Part shown: piece by piece, positions 45,763 through 54,401 of the stretch | Numbering within the stretch: position 1 is the stretch's first letter | Layout of the letters: the number at the start of each line of letters is the position of its first letter | Assembly: GCF_900101505.1 (NCBI RefSeq) | Contig: NZ_FMZI01000020.1 | Location: forward strand, 1-64,000 | Reading direction: 5' to 3' | DNA: 64,000 bases | Origin: Antarctobacter albus | Lineage (GTDB): Bacteria; Pseudomonadota; Alphaproteobacteria; Rhodobacterales; Rhodobacteraceae | Notes under the pieces: generated by a model | Told to the model about the DNA's origin: nothing | Seen by the model: the letters and a program-made list of their open reading frames with translations, nothing else | Databases searched by the model: none | Translations under genes and position numbers: made by a program

Positions 45763-46301
45763 TGCGGTTCCTGATCCTTGCCCTCGGCCTGTTGTGGCCG
45801 GGGGTTCTGTTGGCCAATGACTGGGATGCGCTGGAGCGGCCCGGTGCCTTTGCCCTGATGCGCCACGCGCTGGCGCCGGGCACGGGGGATCCTTCGGGGT
45901 TCGTGCTGGATGACTGCGCCACGCAGCGCACCCTCGACGCGCGGGGCAAGGCGCAGGCGCGGGCCATCGGGGCCGCCTTTCGCGACCGCGGGATGCGCTT
46001 TGACGCGGTGCTGAGCAGCCAGTGGTGCCGCTGCCTTGAGACCGCCGCCCTGATGGATCTGGGCGAGGTGACGCCGGCACCCGCGTTCAATTCCTTCTTT
46101 CGCGATTTCGATCAGCGCGGCCCGCGGACCGTCGCGGCGCTGGACCTGCTTGAGACGCGGGGTGGCCGGCCCATCGTCGTCACGCACCAGGTCAACATCA
46201 GCGCGTTGACAGGACGCGGCACGCGGTCGGGCGAGGTGCTGGTTGTGCGCCGCAATGGCGACGGGCTGGAGGTGCTGGGCAGCATCCTGATCGCCCCTTG
46301 A
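45762..46301 (+). CDS. secreted histidine phosphatase family protein
   Basis: The 179-residue product has a signal peptide (MRFLILALGLLWPGVLLA) and a histidine-phosphatase domain. The usual RHG is RHA in FALMRHALAPG; LSSQWCRCLETAAL and the second catalytic histidine in PIVVTHQVNISALTG follow. The ATG at 45762 overlaps the previous stop by one base; a GTG at 45759 is the alternative. It is probably a periplasmic phosphatase of unknown substrate. Confidence 0.88.
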   Translation: MRFLILALGLLWPGVLLANDWDALERPGAFALMRHALAPGTGDPSGFVLDDCATQRTLDARGKAQARAIGAAFRDRGMRFDAVLSSQWCRCLETAALMDLGEVTPAPAFNSFFRDFDQRGPRTVAALDLLETRGGRPIVVTHQVNISALTGRGTRSGEVLVVRRNGDGLEVLGSILIAP

Positions 46302-46361
46302 GCGCCCGTGAGGCCGCAGGAGCCTTGCACGATCCGTTCCCGGAGGCTAAGCGCCCGGGCC

Positions 46362-47075
46362 ATGACCACGTCGAACAAGCACCCCGGCGCCCCCTGGCGC
46401 AATTTCTACGGCCGCGTGAAGGGCAAGACCCTGCGGCCGAAACAGGAAGAGTACCTGCAGGAGGACCTGGACCGGCTGTCGCCCGGTGCGGTCGACTGGG
46501 AGGTGAACCCGGACCGGGTGCCCCTGGACCTGGAGGCGCTGTTTGATGGCGCGCCGGTCTGGCTGGAAATCGGCTTTGGCGGGGGCGAGCACATGGTGCA
46601 CCAGGCGGTCGGGAATCCGGGCGTGGGCATCATCGGGGCCGAGCCCTTCATAAACGGCGTGGCGATGCTCCTGGGCAAGATCCGGGAGGCGGGGGCCGGG
46701 AACCTTCGGGTCTACCCCGGCGATGCGCGCAACCTGTTCGACGTGCTGCCGGACGAGTCGATCTCGAAGGCCTTTCTGCTGTATCCGGACCCCTGGCCGA
46801 AGAAGAAACACCACCGGCGGCGCTTTGTGACGCAGGAGCACCTGGAGCCGCTGCACCGGGTGCTGAAACCGGGGGCAGAGTTCCGCGTGGCCACCGACAT
46901 TCCCGACTATGTCCGGCAGACACTGGTCGAGGTGCCGAAGGCCGGGTTCACATGGGCCGCCGAAGGGCCAGAGGACTGGCGGAAGCCCTGGGACGACTGG
47001 TATTCGACCCGCTACGAGCAGAAGGCCCTGCGCGAGGGGCGCGTGCCGCACTACCTAACCTTCCACAGGCGGTGA
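46362..47075 (+). CDS. trmB: tRNA (guanine-N7)-methyltransferase
   Basis: TrmB forms m7G46 in tRNA variable loops. The 237-residue product has the SAM-binding EIGFGGGEHMVHQA, the acidic residue in GAEPFINGVAMLLG, the catalytic region LLYPDPWPKKKHHRRRF and TDIPDYVRQTL, ending STRYEQKALREGR. The start at 46362 (MTTSNKHPGAPWRNFYGRVK) agrees with homologues; the closest GGAGG is rather far upstream. Confidence 0.95.
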   Translation: MTTSNKHPGAPWRNFYGRVKGKTLRPKQEEYLQEDLDRLSPGAVDWEVNPDRVPLDLEALFDGAPVWLEIGFGGGEHMVHQAVGNPGVGIIGAEPFINGVAMLLGKIREAGAGNLRVYPGDARNLFDVLPDESISKAFLLYPDPWPKKKHHRRRFVTQEHLEPLHRVLKPGAEFRVATDIPDYVRQTLVEVPKAGFTWAAEGPEDWRKPWDDWYSTRYEQKALREGRVPHYLTFHRR

Positions 47076-47165
47076 GCGGGCAGGGGGCGCGGCGCTGCAC
47101 GAGCGCGATGGACCTTGCCAGTGCCGCTTGCTATCAGGCGGCGACGATTTTGCAGGAGAGCCCCC

Positions 47166-48509
47166 ATGTCCGCCCACGGCGCCCCGATCCCGATGACTTC
47201 GCGTGCCTCCGGCCCCCTGGTGGGCGAGGCGCATGTGCCCGGTGACAAGTCGATTTCTCACCGCTCGCTGATCCTGGGCGCGATGGCGGTGGGCGAGACC
47301 AAGGTGACCGGACTGCTGGAAGGGCAGGACGTTCTGGACACCGCCAAAGCCATGCAGGCCTTTGGCGCTCAAGTCGAGAAGATCGGCGACACCTGGCATG
47401 TGCATGGTGTCGGTGTCGGCGGTTTTGGCGAGCCGGAGAACGTCATCGATTGCGGCAACTCGGGCACGGGGGTGCGGCTGATCATGGGGGCGATGGCGAC
47501 CTCGCCCATCGTGGCGACATTCACCGGTGACGCCAGCCTGAACAAGCGCCCGATGGCGCGGGTGACCGATCCGCTGGCGCTGTTCGGGACACGGGCCTAC
47601 GGACGGTCGGGCGGGCGGCTGCCGATGACCATCGTCGGCGCCGCCGAACCGCTGCCGGTGCGCTACGAGGTGCCGGTGCCCTCGGCGCAGGTGAAATCCG
47701 CGGTGCTGCTGGCCGGGCTGAACGCGCCAGGCGATACCGTGGTGATCGAGCGCGAGGCGACGCGCGACCATTCGGAACGGATGCTGGCAGGCTTTGGCGC
47801 CCCGATCTCGACCGAGGTGACGGAGGAGGGCCGGGTCATCACCCTGCAGGGCCGCCCCGAGCTGAAGCCGCAGACTATCGTCGTGCCGCGCGATCCGTCC
47901 TCTGCGGCCTTCCCGGTCTGCGCGGCGATCATCACCGAAGGGTCGGACGTTCTGGTGCCGAACATCGGGCTGAACCCGACGCGGGCGGGGCTGTTCTTTA
48001 CCTTGCAGGAGATGGGCGCCGACCTGACCTTCGAGAATATGCGCGAAGAAGGCGGCGAACCGGTGGCCGATCTGCGGGCGCGCTTCTCTCCTGACCTCAA
48101 GGGGATCGAGGTGCCTGCCGAACGTGCTGCCAGCATGATCGACGAGTACCCGGTGCTGTCCGTGGTGGCGAGCTTTGCCCAGGGGCGCACGCATATGCCG
48201 GGCGTCAAGGAGTTGCGGGTCAAGGAAAGCGACCGGATCGACGCGATGGCGACGGGGCTGCGCGCCGCGGGTGTCCACGTCGAGGAGGGCGAGGACTGGT
48301 GGACGGTCGAGGGCCGCGGGCATGGCAATGTTGCGGGCGGCGTGACGGTCGAAAGCCACCTGGACCACCGTATTGCCATGTCCTTCCTCGTCATGGGCTT
48401 TGCCTCGACCAGGCCGATGCGCGTGGACGACGGCGGGCCGATTGCCACGTCCTTCCCGATCTTCGAGACCCTGATGGGCACCCTCGGGGCGGAGATCACC
48501 CGCGACTGA
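47166..48509 (+). CDS. aroA: 3-phosphoshikimate 1-carboxyvinyltransferase (EPSP synthase)
   Basis: AroA joins shikimate-3-phosphate and phosphoenolpyruvate. The 447-residue product has [20 protein letters not shown], the family [15 protein letters not shown], the [10 protein letters not shown] loop, and [18 protein letters not shown] and [15 protein letters not shown]. The [11 protein letters not shown] and alanine-containing loop resemble class II, glyphosate-tolerant enzymes; this needs alignment. GGAG lies seven bases before the start at 47166. cmk follows after a GFA gene. Confidence 0.96.
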   Translation: MSAHGAPIPMTSRASGPLVGEAHVPGDKSISHRSLILGAMAVGETKVTGLLEGQDVLDTAKAMQAFGAQVEKIGDTWHVHGVGVGGFGEPENVIDCGNSGTGVRLIMGAMATSPIVATFTGDASLNKRPMARVTDPLALFGTRAYGRSGGRLPMTIVGAAEPLPVRYEVPVPSAQVKSAVLLAGLNAPGDTVVIEREATRDHSERMLAGFGAPISTEVTEEGRVITLQGRPELKPQTIVVPRDPSSAAFPVCAAIITEGSDVLVPNIGLNPTRAGLFFTLQEMGADLTFENMREEGGEPVADLRARFSPDLKGIEVPAERAASMIDEYPVLSVVASFAQGRTHMPGVKELRVKESDRIDAMATGLRAAGVHVEEGEDWWTVEGRGHGNVAGGVTVESHLDHRIAMSFLVMGFASTRPMRVDDGGPIATSFPIFETLMGTLGAEITRD

Positions 48510-48582
48510 GCCGGAGCGGCTGGGGCTTTCCCCCGGGGCGCGCTCTTGCTAGGCCTCGGGAGGGATCGAGAGGGAGTGTGCG

Positions 48583-49002
48583 ATGCAGGCTGCGGCTGGA
48601 GTGACGGGGGGATGCCTCTGCAAGGCGGTGACCTACCGCGTGAGCGGCGCGCTGCGCCCGGTGATCGCCTGCCATTGCAGCCAGTGCCGCAAGACCTCGG
48701 GGCATCACGTGGCGGCCACATCGGCTCCGCGAGAGACGGTTTCGGTGACGGGTGAGGTCACCTGGTACCGTTCATCCCAGACAGCGCGGCCTGGCTTTTG
48801 CGGGACCTGCGGCAGCAACCTGTTCTGGGACGGGCCGGGCACGCATCTGTCGATCTTTGCCGGAACCGTCGACGGGCCGACCGGGCTGCACCTGTCGGGG
48901 CATATCTTTTGCGCCGACAAGGGGGATTACAATGACATCGGCGTGGGGGTTCCCTGCGCTGAAGGCGCCGACCCCGCAATGACGACACAGGTGATCGCGT
49001 GA
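48583..49002 (+). CDS. GFA family zinc-binding protein
   Basis: The 139-residue product has [23 protein letters not shown] and [13 protein letters not shown], the three cysteine groups of the GFA/Mss4-like fold. No substrate is known. It overlaps cmk by four bases (48999-49002) and lies between aroA and cmk, which are often adjacent in this order. It is a second GFA protein in the window, distinct from the one at 18853. Confidence 0.9.
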   Translation: MQAAAGVTGGCLCKAVTYRVSGALRPVIACHCSQCRKTSGHHVAATSAPRETVSVTGEVTWYRSSQTARPGFCGTCGSNLFWDGPGTHLSIFAGTVDGPTGLHLSGHIFCADKGDYNDIGVGVPCAEGADPAMTTQVIA

Positions 49003-49613
49003 GCTTTACCATCGCCATCGACGGCCCCGCCGCCAGCGGCAAGGGCACCATCGCGCGCCAGTTGGCGGCGCATTTCGGATTTGCGCATCTGGACACCGGG
49101 TTGCTGTACCGGGCGGTCGGGCGGCAGATGCTGCTGGGCGTGCCGCCGCTGGAGGCGGCGCAGGGGCTGGACGTGACCGGGCTGGACGCGCAGGCGCTGC
49201 GCGGGCCGGACGTGGCGCAGGCGGCCTCGAAGGTTGCGGCCTTGCCCGAGGTGCGCGCGGCGCTGGTCGACGTGCAGCGCGCCTTTGCCCGGCGGTCGGG
49301 CGGCGCGGTTCTGGACGGGCGCGACATCGGCACGGTGATCTGCCCCGAGGCGGAGGCCAAGCTGTTCGTCATCGCCGGCGCCGAGGTGCGAGCCGAGCGG
49401 CGCTGGCGCGAGCTGGTCGCCTCTGGTCACGAGGTCACGCAGGACGAGGTGCTGGCGGATGTGCTGGCGCGCGATGCGCGCGACATGAACCGGGCCGATG
49501 CGCCGCTGAAACCGGCCGAGGATGCGGTGACGCTGGACACGTCGAAAATGGCCATCGCGGATGCTGTGGCCGAGGCCATCGCCATCGTGGAACGGGCGGG
49601 CGCATCGGGCTAG
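48999..49613 (+). CDS. cmk: cytidylate kinase
   Basis: Cmk phosphorylates CMP and dCMP. The 204-residue product has the P-loop [20 protein letters not shown], the CMP-binding region [27 protein letters not shown] and [13 protein letters not shown], then [20 protein letters not shown]. The start is GTG at 48999, overlapping the GFA stop. rpsA, often next, is absent; a convergent LacI gene follows. Confidence 0.95.
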   Translation: MSFTIAIDGPAASGKGTIARQLAAHFGFAHLDTGLLYRAVGRQMLLGVPPLEAAQGLDVTGLDAQALRGPDVAQAASKVAALPEVRAALVDVQRAFARRSGGAVLDGRDIGTVICPEAEAKLFVIAGAEVRAERRWRELVASGHEVTQDEVLADVLARDARDMNRADAPLKPAEDAVTLDTSKMAIADAVAEAIAIVERAGASG

Positions 49614-49621
49614 GGCGCGGG

Positions 49622-49642
49622 GTCCCGGATCGGGTCCGGGAC
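49622..49642. terminator. hairpin between convergent cmk and LacI gene
   Basis: GTCCCGG, a 7-base loop and CCGGGAC give a perfect 7-bp stem in the short gap between the two stop codons. No T run is present. Confidence 0.45.
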
Positions 49643-49646
49643 GGGG

Positions 49647-50672
49647 TCAGCGCCGTTTCAGCGTGTCGCCGTAATCCAGCTTGGGCGCCAGTTCGATGAT
49701 TGGCTCGAACTCGGCCTCGGGGTTGTCGACGCGGCCCGCGATGATCTGCGCCGCCTTGCGCCCGATTTCCGCCCGGCAGGCATCCATCGTTGCCAGCTTG
49801 CGCGGCAGACCGTCCAGCAGCTCGACCCCGTTGAACCCGGCAAGCCCGATCTGGCCGGGGATCTCGATCCCAGCGTCCAACAGGTGCAAGAGCCCGCCCG
49901 CCGCGATCATGTCGTTGGAGTAATAGAGGAAATCAAGCTCCGGCTCACGTTCCAGCATGGCCTTGGTCATCTCACGGCCCTTGGCCAGGGCCGACCCGCC
50001 GGAATAGAACTCCTGGTCGATGACCTCGACGCCTTCCTTGGCCAGCGCCTCGGTGAAACCCTCGAAACGTTTTCGCGCGCGGTGATCCAGCGGCATCTTG
50101 GTGCCCATGAAACCGATGTTGCGATAGCCCTGTTTCAGGATCGCGCGGGCCATTTCGCGCCCGGCGCGACGGTGGCTGATGCCCACGGCACAATCGATCG
50201 GCTTGCCGTCGGTGTCCATGATCTCGACCACCGGGATGCCGCTGGCCTTGAGCATGGCGCGCGCGGCCTCTGTATGTTCGAGGCCCGCGACGATCACGCC
50301 GGAGGGCCGCCACGAGAGCATTTCGTAGAGAACACGCTCTTCCTTTTCGGGCAGGTAGTCGGTGACACCGACGACGGGCTGCAGCTCGGTCTCTTCCAGG
50401 ACGCTGGAAATGCCCGAGAGCACCTCGGGGAAGACCATGTTGCGCAAGCTGGGGATGATGACCGCCACCAGGTTCACCCGCTGGCTGGCCAGGGCGCCTG
50501 CGATCTTGTTGGGGACATAGCCCAGCGTCTTGGCCGCCTCGAGCACCTTTTCCCGGGTCGCCTGGCTGACGTCGCCGCGGTTGCGCAACACGCGGCTGAC
50601 GGTCATTTCCGAGACGCCGGACGCCTCTGAGACATCGCGAAGGGTAAGCGGGCGGGAGTCGTCGGCGGCCAA
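49647..50672 (-). CDS. LacI-family transcriptional regulator
   Basis: The 341-residue product has a LacI HTH (LTLRDVSEASGVSEMTVSRV, hinge VPNKIAGALASQR) and a periplasmic-binding-like sensor domain. It resembles gluconate-type regulators (GntR of the LacI family) in NLVAVIIPSLRNMVFPEVLS and YYSNDMIAAGG. No sugar operon is beside it. The start is TTG at 50672, with AAAGGA at proper spacing; longer in-frame ATG starts at 50750 and 50762 precede the HTH by about 30 unrelated residues. Confidence 0.9.
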   Translation of the reverse strand: MAADDSRPLTLRDVSEASGVSEMTVSRVLRNRGDVSQATREKVLEAAKTLGYVPNKIAGALASQRVNLVAVIIPSLRNMVFPEVLSGISSVLEETELQPVVGVTDYLPEKEERVLYEMLSWRPSGVIVAGLEHTEAARAMLKASGIPVVEIMDTDGKPIDCAVGISHRRAGREMARAILKQGYRNIGFMGTKMPLDHRARKRFEGFTEALAKEGVEVIDQEFYSGGSALAKGREMTKAMLEREPELDFLYYSNDMIAAGGLLHLLDAGIEIPGQIGLAGFNGVELLDGLPRKLATMDACRAEIGRKAAQIIAGRVDNPEAEFEPIIELAPKLDYGDTLKRR

Positions 50673-50793
50673 GGGCAAATCCTTTTCGTGAGATGGGGAT
50701 ACGTTACCGCAATCAGGGCGCTGCGCAAGAGCGGTATGCTCTGCAACCATCCGGGATGACAAGCCCCGCGCGGCAGGGTAAGGAGGCGCGGAC

Positions 50794-50870
50794 GGCCCCG
50801 TGGCTCAACTGGATAGAGCAGCCCCCTCCTAAGGGGCAGGTTGCAGGTTCGAATCCTGCCGGGGTCGCCA
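50794..50870 (+). tRNA. tRNA-Arg(CCT)
   Basis: The acceptor stem GGCCCCG pairs with CGGGGTC (one G-T). The D arm is GCTC/GAGC, the anticodon stem GCCCC/GGGGC encloses CTCCTAA (anticodon CCT), the T arm is GCAGG-TTCGAAT-CCTGC, and the discriminator G is followed by an encoded CCA. It directly borders the prophage and is a plausible attachment site. Confidence 0.97.
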
Positions 50871-50911
50871 ATAAATCCTTGATAATAAACGATTAATAGG
50901 CCCGATCGGCA

Positions 50912-51015
50912 GGTTTTGGGCGCGTTGTGCATTGGTGCTGATTTGCGCGCGTTGAGGCTTATTGATGCTGATTGCGTCGGATGTATGCGCAAAATCGGCC
51001 CATGCGCCCAAAACC
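50912..51015. repeat. 12-base inverted arms beside the tRNA
   Basis: GGTTTTGGGCGC (50912-50923) and GCGCCCAAAACC (51004-51015) are perfect complements 80 bases apart. CGCCCAAAA also occurs once more, at about 51017. The region between tRNA-Arg and the prophage end has no gene; such arms may be recombinase-binding sites. Confidence 0.5.
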
Positions 51016-51075
51016 CGCCCAAAATCCGCCCAATGCCAGCGGCCGGAAAGCACCGGATTTTCAGGGCCTTGAAAC

Positions 51076-51112
51076 ACGAAAAAGGCCGCCCCCGCATCAC
51101 GCGAGGGCGGCC
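51076..51112 (-). terminator. Rho-independent terminator of the prophage late operon
   Basis: On the minus strand GGCCGCCCTCGC, loop GTGAT and GCGGGGGCGGCC form a 12-bp stem with one mismatch, followed by TTTTTCG. It lies 44 bases beyond the dNMP kinase stop and protects the tRNA and host genes from phage transcription. Confidence 0.85.
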
Positions 51113-51155
51113 AGATGTAAGCGTCCGACCACCATTGACGCTTATCGTGTGAAGA

Positions 51156-51743
51156 TCAGCCGAGGATATACTCGAGCACCTGGGCCTCGAGCGCATCGAG
51201 CGTGCCAGAATTGTGCAGGATCAGATCGGGATCGGGCAGATCGAACGCCTCGGAACAATGCGCGGCCGCCACGCCGGCGGCCGAGGCGCGGCCGGTGATC
51301 TGCCAAATCTCGGCCGAAGGGTGCGCGCCCCGGATCACCGCGGCCTCGTTTGGATATCGCACGTCCTCGACCACCACCCGCCGGCCCGCGGCCAGCTCGC
51401 GCGCGATCCGGCGCTCGACAATGCCCGCCCAGCAATCCGCGCCGATCTGATCCCGGCCCCAGCCGGTCCCGAGAGACTGGCGCGCGTGGCGCATCGTCTG
51501 GCCGCAAAACGTATCGCATGGCTCGTTTTTTCGGGCGCCATACACCAGGTCATGAGCCGCGCCGCGCGGGTGGCCGTCCGCGAGGAGAATAGCCATCAGG
51601 GCGGCCTTGAACGGGCCGGCAAATTCGAGGCGGGCAAACCCCCAGGCCGAGAGCGTGCCCGCCACCTCGCTCTTTCCGGCGCCAATCTTGCCGGAAATCC
51701 CGATCACGCGGGGCGCCTCGGGCAGGAGATCAATATCCGCCAT
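51156..51743 (-). CDS. phage deoxynucleoside monophosphate kinase-like protein
   Basis: The 195-residue product has a P-loop (VIGISGKIGAGKSEVAGTL) and resembles phage dNMP kinases in overall layout: FAGPFKAALMAILLADG, MRHARQSLGTGWGRDQIGAD, and VVVEDVRYPNEAAVIRGA. It would supply dNDPs during phage replication. It lies 10 bases downstream of ssb. The start at 51743 is the family-like ATG; the frame continues upstream within ssb without meaning. Confidence 0.85.
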   Translation of the reverse strand: MADIDLLPEAPRVIGISGKIGAGKSEVAGTLSAWGFARLEFAGPFKAALMAILLADGHPRGAAHDLVYGARKNEPCDTFCGQTMRHARQSLGTGWGRDQIGADCWAGIVERRIARELAAGRRVVVEDVRYPNEAAVIRGAHPSAEIWQITGRASAAGVAAAHCSEAFDLPDPDLILHNSGTLDALEAQVLEYILG

Positions 51744-51753
51744 TGCGCCCACC

Positions 51754-52218
51754 TCAGAACGGGATTTCATCATCGATATCGCGGCCCGGCGCGCCCTGGC
51801 CCGTGCTCGCGCCCGAGCTGCCGCCGGCGCCGCCTTGATCGTAACCGCCGCGCGATCCGCCATCCTGGCCGCGCGGATCGCCCAGCATCACCATCTTGGC
51901 ATCATAGCCTTGCAGCACCACCTCGGTGGTGTAACGGTCCTGTCCGCTCTGGTCCTGCCACTTGCGGGTTTGCAGCTTGCCTTGCAGGAACACCTTTGAG
52001 CCCTTGCGCAGGTAGCGATCCGCGATCTCGGCCAGGTTGCCGAAGATCGCAACGCGGTGCCATTCGCTGCGCTCGCGCCTTTCCCCGGTGTTGCGGTCCT
52101 TCCAGGTTTCAGAGGTTGCCACGGTCAGGTTTGCCACCTTCCCGCCGTCCTGAAATGTGCGCATTTCGGGATCGCGGCCGAGATTGCCCACGATTGTTAC
52201 TTGATTGACGCTCGCCAT
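51754..52218 (-). CDS. ssb: single-stranded DNA-binding protein
   Basis: The 154-residue product has an OB-fold ([60 protein letters not shown]), a Gly-rich linker and the acidic tail DIDDEIPF used to recruit partner proteins. As part of the prophage it is a phage-encoded SSB. GAGGAGG precedes the start. It sits after the lysis genes, an unusual place for a replication gene. Confidence 0.94.
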   Translation of the reverse strand: MASVNQVTIVGNLGRDPEMRTFQDGGKVANLTVATSETWKDRNTGERRERSEWHRVAIFGNLAEIADRYLRKGSKVFLQGKLQTRKWQDQSGQDRYTTEVVLQGYDAKMVMLGDPRGQDGGSRGGYDQGGAGGSSGASTGQGAPGRDIDDEIPF

Positions 52219-52298
52219 TGCGTCCTCCTCTTGTTCTATCGCCTGCCCAGGACGCTACCGGCACGCGATAGACCGAAAAAAGCACCGCCCCGGCACCG

Positions 52299-52673
52299 TC
52301 AGCCCCCAGGGCGCCGGCGCGCCCGGCGCCGGTCGAGGTAATCGTCCAGCGACATGCCCGCCTGCACGGCCGCCAGACCGCAGAGCACCACCACCAGGAG
52401 CCAGACCCAAAGCGGCGCATCGTGCCTGATCTCGAGCCGTTCCACCCGCTCGGTACGCACCCCCTGATCCCGCTCGATCAGCTCGATATCGCGCGCCTGC
52501 GGCCGGGTGACGGTCAGGCGCGTGTCGCCCCCGGCGATCACCGCCTGCCGCGGCTCTGCGCCGGCTTGGACATTGGCGGTCACGTTCGGGCCGCCGAGGC
52601 CGGGCAGCTTGCCCAGGGCACCGCAGCCGGCGAGGAGGGCAAGCGCGAGAAGCGCGGCACCGGCCCGGATCAT
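52299..52673 (-). CDS. single-gene (unimolecular) spanin-like lipoprotein
   Basis: The 124-residue product has an N-terminal lipoprotein signal with lipobox LAGC (C17), a periplasmic part of about 75 residues and a C-terminal membrane helix (APLWVWLLVVVLCGLAAVQA), ending in a basic cytoplasmic tail. An outer-membrane lipid anchor plus an inner-membrane helix in one chain is the layout of u-spanins such as T1 gp11, which fuse the two membranes at lysis. Its start overlaps the endolysin stop (ATGA at 52670-52673), which supports a lysis role. Confidence 0.78.
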   Translation of the reverse strand: MIRAGAALLALALLAGCGALGKLPGLGGPNVTANVQAGAEPRQAVIAGGDTRLTVTRPQARDIELIERDQGVRTERVERLEIRHDAPLWVWLLVVVLCGLAAVQAGMSLDDYLDRRRARRRPGG

Positions 52674-53641
52674 CGCGCAGCCCTCCGCAGGCGCCGCAGG
52701 ATGAGCGTGAGCGCGTAGAGGAGGGCGAGGGCCACCGCGCCATAGGTCAAGGCCTCTATGGCGCCCTGCGGCACCCTGTCGAGGAGATCGCGCCCGGTGA
52801 AGCCCGCGCCGGCCCCGAGGCCGCCCTTGCGCAGCGCGTCCTCGGCCCGGTCGAGAAGCGCATCGCCGGGCGTTGCCTGAACCTTGGCGGGCTTGGTCCC
52901 GGCGGCCTCGAGCGCGGCCCAGGTGCGCGCACCCACGATGCCATCGGCCGGCAAGTCCGCTTTGGTTTGGAAAGCCTCGACCGCGGCCTTGGTGGCCGGG
53001 CCGAAATCGCCATCGGCCACGATCCCGAGCGCCGCCTGCAAGCGGGTGACATTGGCGCCCGAGCTGCCGAGACGCAGCACCTCGGCCGAGGCCCGGCCGG
53101 AATGCTTGCGATAGAGCTTTTCCATCTTGCGGGCATAGGCGCCGCCCTGGCCGCCGCCGTTGTAGCGCCGTTCAAACTCGTGCCAGTCATGCGCGCGGAT
53201 CGCGCTATCGAGGCCCCAGGCGATCACAAGGGCGGTAAAGGCGCTGATCTGGAAATCCTCGCCTTGCGCCATCGCCTTGACCATTTCCCGCGCCGATCCA
53301 AAACCCGCGTCCGCGTGGTTGAACCCCATGATCTGCGGCAGGCCCCAGGAGGTCGCGCGCAGGGCGGCCTCGGGATCGCGGTCGAAAGCCTCGAGGAAAA
53401 GCGCCTCGCGGCGGCCCGGCTTGATCTTGAACGCCTCGCGCCAGCCCATCGCGCTGCCGGGCATGTGATGCGGTTCAAACCGCCGCTTGAGCGTACCATC
53501 GGACAGAAAGCCCGCGCCGGCCGCCTCGGCCTCGAAAACCGCGCGGATCGCGGCCTCCTCGCAGCGCAGGGCCGTGGCGGCCGCGCGCATGACATGTGCA
53601 GAGCGCGGCCGAGCCGCGCCCTTCCAGGGCAGATTTGCCAT
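52670..53641 (-). CDS. endolysin: N-acetylmuramidase with peptidoglycan-binding domain and C-terminal membrane helix
   Basis: The 323-residue product has a muramidase domain of the DUF3380 type (about 20-185: AVFEAEAAGAGFLSDGTLKR with the catalytic glutamate, SWGLPQIMGFNHADAGFGSA). A PG-binding domain follows (about 190-245: LRLGSSGANVTRLQAALGIV). A membrane segment near the C-terminus (TYGAVALALLYALTLILRRL) ends in a basic tail. Degrading peptidoglycan for lysis is the expected role. The terminal membrane helix is unusual for this family and could tether the enzyme until the holin acts. Confidence 0.9.
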   Translation of the reverse strand: MANLPWKGAARPRSAHVMRAAATALRCEEAAIRAVFEAEAAGAGFLSDGTLKRRFEPHHMPGSAMGWREAFKIKPGRREALFLEAFDRDPEAALRATSWGLPQIMGFNHADAGFGSAREMVKAMAQGEDFQISAFTALVIAWGLDSAIRAHDWHEFERRYNGGGQGGAYARKMEKLYRKHSGRASAEVLRLGSSGANVTRLQAALGIVADGDFGPATKAAVEAFQTKADLPADGIVGARTWAALEAAGTKPAKVQATPGDALLDRAEDALRKGGLGAGAGFTGRDLLDRVPQGAIEALTYGAVALALLYALTLILRRLRRAAR

Positions 53642-53644
53642 GTG

Positions 53645-53860
53645 TCACTCCTGTGGGAAATGTCGGCCGGCCGAGCGCCGGCAATGGTCGGTTTCAAACC
53701 AGGCGAGGGCGCGATCCGCGCACCAGACCCAGGCCCGCCAGCCGGGCAGGGCGCGCGGCTCCCACGCGATTGCGCAGAGCGGCGCCCGCAGCCCCGTCCC
53801 GAGCCAGGCGGCGCGGATCGAGGCCCAGGTGATCACCGCGACAAGAGCGCGGAAATCCAT
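53645..53860 (-). CDS. possible small phage protein
   Basis: A 71-codon frame (MDFRALVAVITWASIRAAWL ... AWFETDHCRRSAGRHFPQE) fills the gap between the holin-like gene, which it overlaps by 28 bases, and the endolysin, which starts three bases after its stop. Tight packing favours coding, but it has no good ribosome site and no recognised family. Confidence 0.45.
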   Translation of the reverse strand: MDFRALVAVITWASIRAAWLGTGLRAPLCAIAWEPRALPGWRAWVWCADRALAWFETDHCRRSAGRHFPQE

Positions 53861-54087
53861 TTATAGAGCTCGAGGAGGTCGTTTTTCAGGGCGACGACAA
53901 AGGCCGCCACCGCGCCAAGGGCGATCAGCCAGCGGCGCAGGATAGACCACGCCCATTCCGCCCGCGCATCGTCCTGCGCCATCCTCTTGAGGCGCTTGAT
54001 CTCTGCCGGGGTCAGCTCGGGCAGCTCCTCGGCCGCGGCGAGGATCGCGGCGGCCGCCGCCAGCTCCTCATTGGTGTGGGGCGGCAT
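53833..54087 (-). CDS. holin-like small membrane protein
   Basis: The 84-residue product has a charged N-terminal half (ELTPAEIKRLKRMAQDDARA) and one hydrophobic helix (WLIALGAVAAFVVALKNDLL). Its place just before the endolysin suggests a holin or an accessory lysis protein. The single helix and short length make the call tentative. It begins two bases after the preceding gene's stop. Confidence 0.65.
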   Translation of the reverse strand: MPPHTNEELAAAAAILAAAEELPELTPAEIKRLKRMAQDDARAEWAWSILRRWLIALGAVAAFVVALKNDLLELYKWISALLSR

Positions 54088-54089
54088 TG

Positions 54090-54401
54090 TCAGAACTGCG
54101 CCGCAAGCTCGGCCACGCCGGCGGGCACGGCGGGCCAGATCGGATCATCGCCCGAGGATACCGCATCACGGCCGGCCTGCTTTGTCGCCTCGATCCAGGC
54201 CTGCCCATCGGCAAAGGTGGTCTCATCGGCCGAGGTCAGAGCGCCGGCCACCATCGCGGCCAGGAGGCTGGCCTGCGTGTTCTGATCGACCACCGCGAAG
54301 ATGCGGGCCTGCACCTCGGCCTTGATCGCTTTCGCGCGGCGGGCTGCGGCCTGGGCGGCCAGCTCCTCGGCCGTTACCAGTTTGGACAGGTCAACACTCA
54401 T
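54090..54401 (-). CDS. phage hypothetical protein near the fibre genes
   Basis: The 103-residue product is helical and charged at the start (MSVDLSKLVTAEELAAQAAA, RRAKAIKAEVQARIFAVVDQ) and then has DETTFADGQAWIEATKQAGR. Proteins of this type follow tail-fibre genes in many alphaproteobacterial phages and may assist fibre assembly; that is inference. Its start overlaps the preceding stop (ATGA). Confidence 0.75.
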   Translation of the reverse strand: MSVDLSKLVTAEELAAQAAARRAKAIKAEVQARIFAVVDQNTQASLLAAMVAGALTSADETTFADGQAWIEATKQAGRDAVSSGDDPIWPAVPAGVAELAAQF

